A DNA stretch of 64,000 nucleotides from OMPR01 sp965183835 (GCA_965183835.1 CBCYME010000007.1:5085-69084); one strand, 5' to 3'; numbered from the stretch's first letter, positions 53,497-63,550 are shown. Program-made: numbers and translations. The notes: generated by a model from the letters alone, not told the origin.

Positions 53497-54348
53497 ATGT
53501 TTGGTGAAAAACATCTATCCCTCGTCACGCTGCTGCAGGTGTTTCGATGGAAAATCGGCCTGACGTGGCTATTAACAATCCTTGAAACGGGATTGATGGC
53601 CCTCGTTCCACTGTTCATCGGCCTTGCCATTGATGGCCTCATGGCGCGGAATTTCGAACCACTGTACCTATTATGCACGGTATTGGCCGCGTTGTTGATC
53701 GTTGCAACGGGCCGACGCATTTACGACACGCGCGCCTATGGAACCATCCGCGTTGCGCTGACAGCAGAAATGGCGAACCGGAATTCCACACTCAAAATAT
53801 CCTCACTTAGCGCCCGGGTTCATATGGCACGTGAACTGGTCGACTTTCTCGAAGGCGAACTGCCTGCGATCATGACCTCCGTTTTGCAATTGATTGTGGC
53901 TGTCGTTGTGCTGGCCTATTTTAACTGGGTGCTTGCCGCGTCAGCGCTGAGCGCCGGAGGACTAATGCTGGGAATTTACGGCCTGTTCCATCGCCGTTTC
54001 TTTCGTCTAAACCGCGCCCTGAACGCCCAGTCAGAAAAAGAAGTTTCCCTGCTGGAGCAGCGCGATCCCCCTGTATTTCTCAGGCATCTCAGATCTCTGC
54101 GTCGCTTCGATGTTCAACTGTCCGACACCGAAGCCGCCGTTTATGGAATCATTTTCACGCTGCTCCTTTCCGTTGTTGTTTTCAATCTTGGCTATACCGC
54201 TTTGGTCATGGCTGCCTCTGCAGGTGCAGTTTTCTCGATTGTTACTTACAGCTGGGATTTTGTGGATGGGGCTGTCAGCGTCCCGATGGCTTTGCAAAGC
54301 TGGTCACGCCTGAGCGAGATCATAGAGCGGATTAACAAGACCACCTGA
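53497..54348 (+). CDS. ABC-transporter six-helix membrane domain protein without ATPase
   Basis: 283 residues resembling the transmembrane half of type I ABC exporters (helices near 17-37, 40-65, 120-160, 165-180, 225-260), ending before any Walker A. This corresponds to stand-alone ABC six-transmembrane-domain proteins. The cytoplasmic loop FRLNRALNAQSEKEVSLLEQRD is preserved. It may partner with an ATPase elsewhere or have another role. A G/C hairpin (GACGGCC / GGCCGTC, 53452-53481) lies in its leader, which could limit readthrough from the glycosyltransferase gene. Confidence 0.65.
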   Translation: MFGEKHLSLVTLLQVFRWKIGLTWLLTILETGLMALVPLFIGLAIDGLMARNFEPLYLLCTVLAALLIVATGRRIYDTRAYGTIRVALTAEMANRNSTLKISSLSARVHMARELVDFLEGELPAIMTSVLQLIVAVVVLAYFNWVLAASALSAGGLMLGIYGLFHRRFFRLNRALNAQSEKEVSLLEQRDPPVFLRHLRSLRRFDVQLSDTEAAVYGIIFTLLLSVVVFNLGYTALVMAASAGAVFSIVTYSWDFVDGAVSVPMALQSWSRLSEIIERINKTT

Positions 54349-54416
54349 GCTGTTGTGCTGGGGCGGTCAGTCCTCTAACTCTGTTGCCAAGAATTTGACC
54401 CAGGGAGACTATGACT

Positions 54417-55709
54417 ATGTCCGAAGGCCCAACACACGGCTTTGATACACTGCAAATTCATGCAGGCGCCCGCCCCGATCCGGCAACTGGCGCGCGGCAA
54501 ACCCCAATTTACCAGACCACAGCCTATGTGTTCCGTGATGCGGATCATGCCGCGGCTTTGTTCAACCTGCAAGAAGTGGGCTTTATCTACTCTCGCCTGA
54601 CCAACCCAACTGTCGCCGTTTTGCAGGAACGTATTGCGACGCTCGAAGGTGGTGTAGGCGCAGTTTGCTGTTCATCCGGACATGCAGCGCAGATTATGGC
54701 CCTGTTCCCGCTGATGGCCCCAGGGTGCAACGTTGTGGCCTCGACCCGATTGTATGGCGGGACGGTTACTCAGCTGAGCCAGACCATCAAACGGTTCGGT
54801 TGGAACGCAAAGTTCGTCGATTTTGACGACCTAGATGCAGTACGCGATGCAATTGACGACGACACCCGCGCCGTCTTTGGCGAATCCATCGCCAATCCCG
54901 GTGGCTATGTGACCGATATCCGCGCCATTGCAGACATCACAGATGCGGCCGGTATTCCGCTCATCATCGACAACACGTCGGCCACGCCATACCTGTGTCG
55001 CCCTATTGATTTGGGCGCGACATTGGTGGTGCATTCCACAACCAAGTACCTGACTGGCAACGGTACGGTCACCGGCGGCTGTGTTGTGGATTCAGGCAAA
55101 TTTGATTGGTCCGCCAACGACAAGTTCCCCTCGCTCAGCGCACCCGAAGAGGCCTATCACGGCCTCAAGTTCCATGAGACCTTTGGCGGCTTGGCCTTTA
55201 CCTTCCACGGGATTGCGATTGGTCTGCGAGATCTTGGCATGACAATGAACCCACAGGCGGCCCACTATACACTGATGGGGATCGAAACCCTGTCGCTGCG
55301 GATGGAACGCCACGTTCAAAACGCTGAAAAGATCGCGGCATGGCTCGAACAGGATGACCGCGTCGACTATGTGACATACGCGGGCTTGCCCTCTTCCCCC
55401 TATGCGGACCGCGCCAAGCGGGTATACCCCAAGGGTGCCGGTGGGTTGTTCACGTTCGCGGTCAAAGGTGGCTATAACGCCTGCGTGAAACTGGTGAATT
55501 CTCTGGAAATTTTCAGCCATGTGGCCAATCTGGGCGATGCGCGGTCATTGATTATTCATTCCGCATCAACCACCCACCGTCAGCTAAGCGCCGAACAACA
55601 AGAAGCAGCCGGTGCTGGTCCGAACGTTGTGCGGGTTTCAATCGGTATCGAAGATGCAAACGACCTGATCGCAGATCTAGATCAAGCGCTGACCACCGCC
55701 TGCGCCTAA
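54417..55709 (+). CDS. metY: O-acetylhomoserine aminocarboxypropyltransferase (MetY-type)
   Basis: 430 residues from the second of two ATGs (54417), which has GGGAG at 9 bases; the first ATG (54411) is only 3 bases from it. A PLP enzyme of the Cys/Met metabolism family that joins sulfide to O-acetylhomoserine to make homocysteine. The PLP lysine is in VVHSTTKYLTGNG near residue 208, and the N-terminal pattern TPIYQTTAYVFRDADHAAALF is diagnostic. A strong two-way terminator follows. No SAM riboswitch pattern was recognised in the 68 bases before it. Confidence 0.9.
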   Translation: MSEGPTHGFDTLQIHAGARPDPATGARQTPIYQTTAYVFRDADHAAALFNLQEVGFIYSRLTNPTVAVLQERIATLEGGVGAVCCSSGHAAQIMALFPLMAPGCNVVASTRLYGGTVTQLSQTIKRFGWNAKFVDFDDLDAVRDAIDDDTRAVFGESIANPGGYVTDIRAIADITDAAGIPLIIDNTSATPYLCRPIDLGATLVVHSTTKYLTGNGTVTGGCVVDSGKFDWSANDKFPSLSAPEEAYHGLKFHETFGGLAFTFHGIAIGLRDLGMTMNPQAAHYTLMGIETLSLRMERHVQNAEKIAAWLEQDDRVDYVTYAGLPSSPYADRAKRVYPKGAGGLFTFAVKGGYNACVKLVNSLEIFSHVANLGDARSLIIHSASTTHRQLSAEQQEAAGAGPNVVRVSIGIEDANDLIADLDQALTTACA

Positions 55710-55727
55710 GTCATCGCCAAAACACAG

Positions 55728-55753
55728 AAAAAGGGGCCCAAGGGCCCCTTTTT
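55728..55753. terminator. Bidirectional terminator between metY and the SIMPL gene
   Basis: Perfect 12-bp stem AAAAAGGGGCCC / GGGCCCCTTTTT around AA. The A and T runs on both sides let it work for metY on the plus strand and for the convergent SIMPL gene on the minus strand. Confidence 0.88.
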
Positions 55754-55775
55754 GCTTTTGATTCATCAGACAATC

Positions 55776-56468
55776 TTAGTCCTGAATTGCAAACACCATC
55801 GAGACCGAGGTTTCGACGGACACTTCGCCACCGGCGATTGGAACGCTCCCCCCTTCGGCCATCGCTGCCATACGCATCATCGGGCGACCACCGCCGCCAT
55901 TCTCAGAGATCGAGATAACAGCGCCCAGCTTAACACCAGCGGCCGATGCCAGCTGTTGCGCATTCTCAGTTGCATCGGCGACCGCCTTTGCGCGCGCCAG
56001 ATCTTCAAGCGGTTTTGGATCTTCAACACTGAACTGCAAACCATTGAAATCATTTGCACCATCCGTGATCACCTGATCCAAAATCAAACCCAGTTTGGAC
56101 AGATCCCGAACCTTGACAATCACCCGGTTCGACGACACAAATCCGGTGATTTTCGCGTCCTCCCCTGAGGCTCCATATTTGTTGGACCAAACCGGAGACA
56201 GCGACAAATCGCGGGTTTGCACGTCGCGCGCATCAATCCCCAATTCAGTCAGCCGGTTCAGAATTCGGGTTACCGCCCCTGATGTTTCGCGCAGCGCTGG
56301 AACCGCCTCTTTGTCTTCGGTTGTCACACCCAACGTAATGAGTGCCATATTCGGCGGTGTTTCGACCGTCCCCGAACCAGATACTGTAATTTGCCGCAAT
56401 CCTTCAGCCTGGGCCAGTCCCGCTGCCGTAACCATCAATGTGGCCACAAGAAACACAAGTGTCTTCAA
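55776..56468 (-). CDS. SIMPL-domain (DUF541) periplasmic protein
   Basis: 230 residues with a signal peptide (about 1-21, ending AQA). The mature part starts with ITVSGSGTVETPPNMALITLGVTTE, the standard opening of SIMPL proteins, followed by helix-rich repeats and a C-terminal strand VSMVFAIQD. These proteins are linked to oxidative stress and envelope integrity. It is divergent from the large membrane protein gene, sharing a 166-base control region. Confidence 0.8.
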   Translation of the reverse strand: MKTLVFLVATLMVTAAGLAQAEGLRQITVSGSGTVETPPNMALITLGVTTEDKEAVPALRETSGAVTRILNRLTELGIDARDVQTRDLSLSPVWSNKYGASGEDAKITGFVSSNRVIVKVRDLSKLGLILDQVITDGANDFNGLQFSVEDPKPLEDLARAKAVADATENAQQLASAAGVKLGAVISISENGGGGRPMMRMAAMAEGGSVPIAGGEVSVETSVSMVFAIQD

Positions 56469-56634
56469 TGGTCTTACTCCGCGTTGTTATACCTACAAAG
56501 TGGGGGCGCGGACCTTTGCTCAACAAGGGGGAAGTTTGGTGTTTTTCTTTCCCTCGGCAAAATCCTGCTTTAATGTCTTCTTGTGGGCGCTCTGTGTGCC
56601 TTAATGCTTTTGAATTGAACGGTATTGCCAAGAC

Positions 56635-59064
56635 ATGAAACCTGCATTTGCGCTCTCTTTGTCGTTTGAAGGGATCTCGTTGTTGCACCGCACAGCGGGT
56701 GGCTGGCGCAGTGTCGGTGAAGTACCCGTTGATTCAGCCGATTTGCAGGCCGAACTGTCAAATCTGCGTGCGCGCGCCCTGACGCTAGACACTGTGCTCC
56801 AATGCAAAGTGATCATCCCAGACGATCAGATTCGATATCTGTCCGTTGATGTCGGAGAGTTCCGCGGTGAAGCCGAGCAGAACATCCTAGAAAATGCGAT
56901 TTCCAGTGCGACGCCCTACGGTCTGGAAGAACTGAAATATGATGTCGCAATGGATGGCCCCATCGCGCATATCGCTGCTGTAGCTCTCGATACGCTGTCC
57001 GAAGCCGAAGAGTTCGCCATACAGAACGGGTTTGAACCTGTCAGCTATGTGGCTGCACCGCGCAATGACACCTTTCCCGGCGAGCCATTTTTTGGCCCAT
57101 CACGGATCACTCTCGGCTTAACCGGTAGCAATGCTGTTGAGCCAGATGGTGTGGCAGTCATGGATTTGGGGCCGGTTGAATTTCCAACACCAACACCGCC
57201 TGTAGTTTCAACGCGTCCGGCGGAGGCAGAGCCCTCTGACGCCCTCCCTCAAAAGGCGGAAACAAAGAAGCAGGCAAGCAAGCCTACTCCCGCCCCCAAA
57301 GCCACGACGCCTGAACGTGAAATCAAAGTCGGGTTCAGCACCCGCAGAAGTGCCCCGCCTGCGGAACCTGTTGCCCCACAAGCCACACCCGATGTCCCGC
57401 CTGTGCAAAAGTCAAAGCAGGCCGTGCAAGATCACGACGCCCCCTCACCCAAGACGACATACACGGCGGCAGATGATCAGTCAGAGACTGGATTTTCCAG
57501 CAAACGCACCCCTGTCGCGGCAGCATCATCCAAAGTCAAACCGGCCCCATCCGAAACGCCCCCATCCGTTGCGCAACCGATTGCGGTTTCAGACACCGCA
57601 CTTGATTTTGCGAGCCAAAAGAAACCCAAAGCTGCTGCTTCGCGCAATGAATCTGAACGCCTGACCGTTTTCGGTGCTCGCAAACCGCAAAAGGTTGGAG
57701 GCAAGCCAAAGTTTCTAGGGGTTATGCTAGCCGCTCTCTTGGTCTTATTTATTGCCGCCGTTGCAGGCTGGGCCGCCTTCTTTTCTGACACTGGGTTCCC
57801 GGGTTTGTCTCGTGAACCAGACTCGTCCCCCACATCAGCTGAGCCACAGGACCCACCAGCCCCTGACGCACCGGATCCCGCTGCATCACAATCTGACGCA
57901 ACTCCCGATCCCAAGCCCGAATTGCCCGATCTGGTTGCTTCTGTTCCACGCGAAGTGGATGGTCCATTTCAATCCAAAACACCTAGCTTGACGGATACCG
58001 ACTCTGCTGTTCTGGATGCGCTCCGGGTCAAGCCTCAGCAGGTTGAACTTGCCCCCGCGGAGCCGCTGGTCGGAGAAGCCCTTTATGCAGCAACCGGGAT
58101 CTGGCCCCAAGCCCCCCAAAGCCCCCCCCCGCCGGGCATAATCGGTCTGGACGACCTCTATGTTGCATCGATTGATCGCACTGACTTGTTTCAAGATGCG
58201 ATCGCGCTGCCTGCTTTGGGATCTTTTGATACGGACAAATCGATTGCTCGCTCAGCCTCTCCGGTTGCGGCTGGGTCTCGGTTTGAGCTTGATGCACGTG
58301 GTCTGGTCAAACCCAGCCCCCAAGGAACCTTGTCCCCCGATGGAATTCTAGTCCATCTCGGGCGGCCTCCCGTGGTTCCACCGACCCCACCTGTTCGGTT
58401 CGAAGTCGAGCCCGAGCAAGCTGACACCCAGCAAGACTATCTTGCGACGCTGCGCCCAAAACTCCGTCCAGAAAAGTTGCTAGAAAACAACGAGCGCGCA
58501 CAGCTTGGTGGTTTGTCGCGCGCGGAACTGGCCAAGGAGCGACCGAAACTAAGACCAAAAGCACTGGCGACAGCCTACGCAAAAGCAGAGGCAGAGGCAG
58601 AGGCAGAGAAATCAGATCCTGAAGCGCTCCCAGATGCGACCGCGACGGCAACTGCACTTGCTGTAGCGCGTTCGCCACTTCCCAAACGACGCCCCAAGGG
58701 GTTGGCCGCGCCCGTAAAGCGCAACACCAACTTAGGGTCCGTGGCCGGGCTTAGCGATGCACCCAATGCGCCAGAGCCGGGCACGTTTGTCGCCCGCTCG
58801 GTTACCCCCAAGAAACCCTCTACGGCCTCGGTCGCGCGGCAGGCAACCATGGAAAATGCAATCAACTTGCGTCGCGTCAATCTGATCGGGGTATATGGCA
58901 CCCCCGCCAATCGCCGCGCCCTTATCCGGTTGCCCAGTGGGCGTTATAAAAAGGTCAAAGTAGGGGATCGAGTTGATGGGGGGCGCGTTGTCGCCATCGG
59001 AGACAGTGAGCTGCGGTATCAGAAATCGGGTCGGAACATGACGCTCAAGATCCCTAAAGGGTAG
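56635..59064 (+). CDS. Large single-span protein: GspL/PilM-like N-terminus and GspC/PilP-like C-terminus
   Basis: 809 residues. Residues 1 to about 170 resemble the actin-like cytoplasmic domain of GspL/PilM (FALSLSFEGISLLHRTAGGW, CKVIIPDDQIRYLSVDVG, TPYGLEELKYDVA). Residues about 190-355 are a Pro/Ala/Lys-rich linker. One transmembrane helix lies near 361-382. Residues about 385-740 are a periplasmic low-complexity region with RPKLRP-type repeats. The last 65 residues match the small protein at 25.3 kb and resemble HR/PilP domains. Relatives in roseobacters are poorly named as I recall. No pilus or type II secretion genes are nearby. Confidence 0.6.
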   Translation: MKPAFALSLSFEGISLLHRTAGGWRSVGEVPVDSADLQAELSNLRARALTLDTVLQCKVIIPDDQIRYLSVDVGEFRGEAEQNILENAISSATPYGLEELKYDVAMDGPIAHIAAVALDTLSEAEEFAIQNGFEPVSYVAAPRNDTFPGEPFFGPSRITLGLTGSNAVEPDGVAVMDLGPVEFPTPTPPVVSTRPAEAEPSDALPQKAETKKQASKPTPAPKATTPEREIKVGFSTRRSAPPAEPVAPQATPDVPPVQKSKQAVQDHDAPSPKTTYTAADDQSETGFSSKRTPVAAASSKVKPAPSETPPSVAQPIAVSDTALDFASQKKPKAAASRNESERLTVFGARKPQKVGGKPKFLGVMLAALLVLFIAAVAGWAAFFSDTGFPGLSREPDSSPTSAEPQDPPAPDAPDPAASQSDATPDPKPELPDLVASVPREVDGPFQSKTPSLTDTDSAVLDALRVKPQQVELAPAEPLVGEALYAATGIWPQAPQSPPPPGIIGLDDLYVASIDRTDLFQDAIALPALGSFDTDKSIARSASPVAAGSRFELDARGLVKPSPQGTLSPDGILVHLGRPPVVPPTPPVRFEVEPEQADTQQDYLATLRPKLRPEKLLENNERAQLGGLSRAELAKERPKLRPKALATAYAKAEAEAEAEKSDPEALPDATATATALAVARSPLPKRRPKGLAAPVKRNTNLGSVAGLSDAPNAPEPGTFVARSVTPKKPSTASVARQATMENAINLRRVNLIGVYGTPANRRALIRLPSGRYKKVKVGDRVDGGRVVAIGDSELRYQKSGRNMTLKIPKG

Positions 59065-59276
59065 CCCCTCCGGTATTTGAGCTGTTCATATTTAACGCGC
59101 CCCTACTACGCAGCGCATAAGCCACCCACCTTTGGGGACTACATCCCATTTTCAGCTGCGTTTGTGCGCAGTATTCTGGGATCTAAGGCACAGATCCCGC
59201 ATGTTTTTCTCTCAAGATGTCGCTTTATCTGCGGGAATTGCGCACTATATTGAACCAAACAGAGGAAAACCCGCAG

Positions 59277-59732
59277 ATGCTGGACACAATCGATACCCGT
59301 CTTCTGACCGCTCTGCAAAATGATGCCCACCTGACAGCCCATCAACTGGGCGGGATGTTAAACCTTTCGCCCAGCCAGGCAGGCCGACGGCGTCAGCGGC
59401 TCGAATCCGAGGGTTATATCACCGGATATTCCGCGCGACTGGATCCCTTGAGATTGGGATTGCATGTCCAAGGGTTCGTACAGGTTCACCTTGCGGTACA
59501 TGGTCCCGAGCAATCCGCTAGCTTTTCGCGTATGGTCAACACACGTCCAGAAATTACCAGCGCCTGGACGATGACCGGTGAAGCCGATTATCTGTTACAT
59601 GTCTTCTGCGCCGACCTTCCAGCGCTCAATGCCTTGCTTCACCAAGTCATTTTGCCCCACCCTGCTGTCGCACGTGTGCAAAGCCAGATTGTTATGGATC
59701 AGTTGAAACGGGACGCGCCCCTCCCGACCTGA
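59277..59732 (+). CDS. Lrp/AsnC-family transcriptional regulator
   Basis: 151 residues from an ATG with GAGGA upstream; an in-frame ATG at 59217 would add 20 residues. The winged HTH (about 5-60, LLTALQNDAHLTAHQLGGMLNLSPSQAGRRRQRLES) and the C-terminal RAM ligand domain (ITSAWTMTGEADYLLHVFCADLPALNALL) match the Lrp family, which sense amino acids. It sits 34 bases ahead of the Kef-type antiporter on the same strand. Target unknown; the two could be co-transcribed. Confidence 0.82.
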   Translation: MLDTIDTRLLTALQNDAHLTAHQLGGMLNLSPSQAGRRRQRLESEGYITGYSARLDPLRLGLHVQGFVQVHLAVHGPEQSASFSRMVNTRPEITSAWTMTGEADYLLHVFCADLPALNALLHQVILPHPAVARVQSQIVMDQLKRDAPLPT

Positions 59733-59766
59733 TCCCGGCTCCGTTTGCCTTTTGAAAGGACCAAAA

Positions 59767-61647
59767 TTGGAAAACTTTCTATACCAAGCAATGATTTACC
59801 TGGCCGCGGCAGTGATCGCGGTTCCGATCTCGGCGCGATTGGGGCTAGGGTCGGTTCTGGGTTATCTGGCGGCTGGCATCGTTGTCGGCCCGATTTTAGG
59901 CCTTGTTGGGGCAGAGACCGAAGAATTGCAGCATGTGGCCGAATTTGGGGTGGTCATGATGCTATTCCTGATCGGTCTTGAATTGGAACCCAGGGTGCTT
60001 TGGAACATGCGCGATCGTTTGATCGGGCTGGGCGGGTTGCAGGTTCTCGTGTCCACGCTCGCCTTGATGACCGCCGCTTTGGCGGCTGGTCACCCGTGGA
60101 ACGTGTCGCTCGCAGTTGGCTTGACTCTATCGTTGTCCTCGACCGCGATTGTACTGCAAACCTTGTCCGAAAAGGGGTTGATGAAAACCAACGGTGGGCG
60201 CTCCACGTTTTCGGTATTGCTCACACAGGACATCGCAGTGATCCCCATCTTGGCCTTCCTCCCGTTGTTGGCCATGCAGGAAGGCAGTCATTTTAACGCT
60301 GATGGCTCAATCGATCGCGGGTTAGAGCACAGCCCATCCGCCGCTGAACATTCCCTATCCCTTGTTGAGGGGTTGCCGGGCTGGGCCGTTACGCTTGTCA
60401 CGCTTGCCGCCATCGCTTTTGTTATTCTGGCCGGGGTCTATCTGACACGCCCCCTGTTCCGCTTTGTGCACGCTACGCACCTGCGCGAGATGTACACTGC
60501 ACTTGCGCTGGTCATCGTTGTTGGCATCTCTTTCCTCATGACGCTTGTGGGTTTATCCCCCGCTCTTGGCGCATTTCTAGCCGGCGTTGTTCTGGCAAGT
60601 TCTGAGTTCAGGCACGAGCTAGAAAGCGATCTGGAACCCTTCAAAGGTCTGCTGTTGGGCCTGTTCTTCATCACGGTCGGCGCCGGTATCAACTTTACCG
60701 CATTTTTCGAAGAACCTCTGGATCTTATCGGTTTGGCGTTGCTTGTCATCGTTGCCAAAGGGGCCATTCTTTATGTGGTTGGGCGCGCCTTTCAATTGAA
60801 AGGGCAGGATCGTTGGTTGTTTACGCTGGGACTGGCACAGGCCGGTGAATTTGGCTTTATCTTGTTGGCGTTTTCAACGCAGCAGAATGTCATCCCACAG
60901 GATTTGGCAGAAAAGCTGTTGCTGATCATTGCCTTGACCATGTTGATCACACCGCTGTTGTTCATCATCTACGATATGCTATCTCGCAACATCCGTGACA
61001 CGACTCGGGATCACGTTGCAGATAAGATTGATGAACAGGGCCCAGTTATCATTGCTGGGATCGGTCGCTTCGGGCAGATCGTCAACCGGTTGGTGCGGGC
61101 CTATGGCTTTAAAACCATTGTGCTAGACAACGACATGGAAACCATTCAATTGATGCGCCGCTTTGGGGTCAAAGGGTTTCTAGGCGATCCCACACGACCC
61201 GAACTGCTCAAGGCGGCTGGCATCGACAAAGCGCATGTTTTGGTTGCCGCTATGAATGACCCGGAAAAGATCACCAAATTGGTGAGCTATGCGCGGCGCG
61301 TGCGCCCAGATTTGCATATCATCGCACGGGCCTGCCACCGCAGCCATGTCTATGACCTTTATCAGGCCGGGGCCAATGACATCGTGCGCGAGACCTTTGA
61401 CAGCTCGCTAAGGGCGGGGCGGTATGTGCTCGAAAACATCGGTCTCAGCGAATACGAAGCTGCGGGTGCAGAAAAGACGTTCTACGCCCATGATCGAAAA
61501 ACCATTCGCGATCTCGCACAACTGTGGAAACCCGGCATACCTGCATCGGAAAATGCGGAATACATCGCCCGCGCGCAGGAACTTGAAAAGGAATTGGAAA
61601 CGGCTCTGCTCGAACTTGCTGACGCAGATCCAGCGAAAGAGACCTGA
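59767..61647 (+). CDS. Kef-type potassium/proton antiporter (CPA2 family)
   Basis: 626 residues from a TTG with AAAGGA 6 bases upstream; an earlier in-frame TTG at 59752 is within that ribosome site. The N-terminal membrane part (to about 390) has about twelve helices with the CPA2 patterns VLGYLAAGIVVGPILGL and LSLSSTAIVLQTLSEKG. The cytoplasmic RCK/TrkA-N domain has the Rossmann motif IAGIGRFGQ near residue 430, followed by a helical tail. It exports K+ in exchange for H+ under control of nucleotide or glutathione ligands. Confidence 0.87.
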   Translation: MENFLYQAMIYLAAAVIAVPISARLGLGSVLGYLAAGIVVGPILGLVGAETEELQHVAEFGVVMMLFLIGLELEPRVLWNMRDRLIGLGGLQVLVSTLALMTAALAAGHPWNVSLAVGLTLSLSSTAIVLQTLSEKGLMKTNGGRSTFSVLLTQDIAVIPILAFLPLLAMQEGSHFNADGSIDRGLEHSPSAAEHSLSLVEGLPGWAVTLVTLAAIAFVILAGVYLTRPLFRFVHATHLREMYTALALVIVVGISFLMTLVGLSPALGAFLAGVVLASSEFRHELESDLEPFKGLLLGLFFITVGAGINFTAFFEEPLDLIGLALLVIVAKGAILYVVGRAFQLKGQDRWLFTLGLAQAGEFGFILLAFSTQQNVIPQDLAEKLLLIIALTMLITPLLFIIYDMLSRNIRDTTRDHVADKIDEQGPVIIAGIGRFGQIVNRLVRAYGFKTIVLDNDMETIQLMRRFGVKGFLGDPTRPELLKAAGIDKAHVLVAAMNDPEKITKLVSYARRVRPDLHIIARACHRSHVYDLYQAGANDIVRETFDSSLRAGRYVLENIGLSEYEAAGAEKTFYAHDRKTIRDLAQLWKPGIPASENAEYIARAQELEKELETALLELADADPAKET

Positions 61648-61689
61648 GCGGCTGAGGCACCTGCCCCAACAGCTCAGGCAGTGCAGACA

Positions 61690-62706
61690 TCAACCGTCTG
61701 AGACACCAGCCTCGGCAAAGGTTGCCATGCCAGAATGGCAGGCGATTGCGCTTTTGACGATGTTGATCGCCAATGTGCCGCCTGACCCTTCGCCCAGGCG
61801 AAGTCCGAGCGACAACAACGGCTCTTTGTCGAGATGATCCAGCAAAGTGCTGTGGGCTCCTTCGGCGCTCTGATGTCCGGCAACAGAGTGATCCAGCGCG
61901 CCCTCAGATGTCTTGGCCAGACTCGCGGCCGCCGCACAGCAAATAAACCCGTCCAGAATCACCGGGATCCGCAAAACCCGCGCTGCTGCGATTGCCCCGG
62001 CCATGGCCGCAATCTCTCGCCCACCAAGGCAGCGCAATATCTCTAAACCGTCCTCGGTAGAGCCATGCAACGCGACGCCTTCGGCGACAACACGAGTTTT
62101 GTTGGCCAAGCCTGCGTCATCGACACCTGTGCCGCGACCGGTCCACTCCCCTGCATCGCCGCCAAACCAAAGCACAGCCAATTGCAGCAGCGGGGCGTTG
62201 TGTTGCCAATGCCCATCTCGCCCACCACCAACAGATCGGAGGCTGGATCAACGGCGGTCCACCCGACCTGCAAAGCGGTCAATAGTTCGGCTTCGCTCAG
62301 TGCGGGGGCTTGGGTGAAATCTGCGGTGGGATTATCCAACTCCAACGCGTGTACATCCATTCTTGGCCCCGGCTGCTTTGGCCAGTTGGTTGATCGCAGC
62401 ACCACCATGTTGGAAATTCATCACCATCTGTACAGTCACCTCGGCCGGAAAGGCCGAAACACCCTGCGCCGTCACACCGTGGTTGCCAGCAAACACAATG
62501 ACCTGAGGCGCCTCAACTGCGGGCCGAGGGGTTCCCCGCCAGCCAGCGTACCAGATCGCCAGATCTTCAAGCCGTCCCAACGCGCCCGGGGGCTTGGTCA
62601 ATTGTCCGTTGCGCTCTTGCGCATCGGTGGTTGCAACTTTGTCCGGGCCTGGAGCCCCGGCCAGAAGGTCGCGGAAGGTCGATAGGTCGGTCAATTCGGG
62701 CAGCAT
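61690..62706 (-). pseudogene. cobT: Nicotinate-nucleotide-dimethylbenzimidazole phosphoribosyltransferase CobT, frameshifted twice
   Basis: The start is the ATG 62704-62706 (MLPELTDLSTFRDLLAGAPG). Sense is complete but split over three frames: an extra base at about 62360-62361 (AAGAATGG for AAGATGG) and a missing base near 62191-62196, after NTTP. Repaired, it has about 338 residues, the usual length, with FAGNHGVTAQGVSAFP, GEMGIGNTT and a C-terminal RIPVILDGFI. It activates the lower ligand of cobalamin. The gene diverges from cobS. Both breaks are single-base; error is likelier than decay. Confidence 0.85.
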
Positions 62707-62785
62707 GAAAAGCCTCGTTGCATCAGAGTGGTCCTCTGTGTTTAACCAATGCACCCAATGCCACAAGACCCGGAGAGGCCTGGAA

Positions 62786-63550
62786 GTGCCAAAAAACGAC
62801 AGTCCTGCCATCTCGACCTGGGATATTCCGCTTGCGCTGGTGCTTTTGACCCGCCTGCCGATGCCCAGATTGCCAAGTCACGTGTTTGCCCGGCAATCCT
62901 ACGCGGCTTGGGCATTTCCTTTGGTGGGCCTTATCATAGGTGCAATTGCCTGTTTGACGGGTTGGATTCTGATTGGATTGAACCAACCGCCCGCCATAAG
63001 TGCCGCCATTGTCCTGACCCTATTGATCGTCACCACCGGCGCGATGCACGAGGATGGGCTGGCTGACACAGCCGATGGATTATGGGGCGGTTTTACCCGC
63101 GAACGACGATTGGAAATCATGAAGGACAGCCATATCGGCACCTATGGTGTTTTGGCGTTGATCCTAAGTCAGTTGTTACGATGGGGGCTGTTTACGGCTT
63201 TGATCACGACAGGTGCGTTTCTGGTATTGATTGCGGCTGCCATCTGGTCCCGTGCCCTTATGCCCATCATGATGACGGCATTGCCCAATGCACGCGGGTC
63301 AGGTCTGAGCCATGGGGTTGGCGCGCCAACGACAAAAACCTGCATCGGCGGGGTGCTCTTAGCGTTGGGAATAAATGGCCTCCTAATCGGCTCAACCGTA
63401 CTGTTGCCCGCTGTTGTAGCCGTATTGATGGCCATTGGTCTCGCTCTGATTGCCAAGGCAAAGATTGGCGGTCAAACCGGCGATGTTCTGGGGGCAACAC
63501 AGCAGGTAGCCGAGATTTCGTTCCTGATGACGGTATTAGCTGTCGCTTAA
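62786..63550 (+). CDS. cobS: Adenosylcobinamide-GDP ribazoletransferase CobS
   Basis: 254 residues from a GTG with GGAGAGG upstream. An inner-membrane enzyme with about six hydrophobic segments that joins the activated lower ligand to adenosylcobinamide-GDP, the last main step of B12 assembly. The signature HEDGLADTADGLWGGFTRE near residue 90 and KDSHIGTYG that follows are diagnostic. It is divergent from cobT (79 bases between starts) and its stop overlaps the convergent K+ channel gene by 4 bases. Confidence 0.9.
   Translation: MPKNDSPAISTWDIPLALVLLTRLPMPRLPSHVFARQSYAAWAFPLVGLIIGAIACLTGWILIGLNQPPAISAAIVLTLLIVTTGAMHEDGLADTADGLWGGFTRERRLEIMKDSHIGTYGVLALILSQLLRWGLFTALITTGAFLVLIAAAIWSRALMPIMMTALPNARGSGLSHGVGAPTTKTCIGGVLLALGINGLLIGSTVLLPAVVAVLMAIGLALIAKAKIGGQTGDVLGATQQVAEISFLMTVLAVA

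Noticed and set aside
54349..54416. Possible SAM-II riboswitch before metY
   Set aside because: Such elements precede met genes in many alphaproteobacteria, but the sequence does not show the expected pseudoknot pattern and the leader is short.
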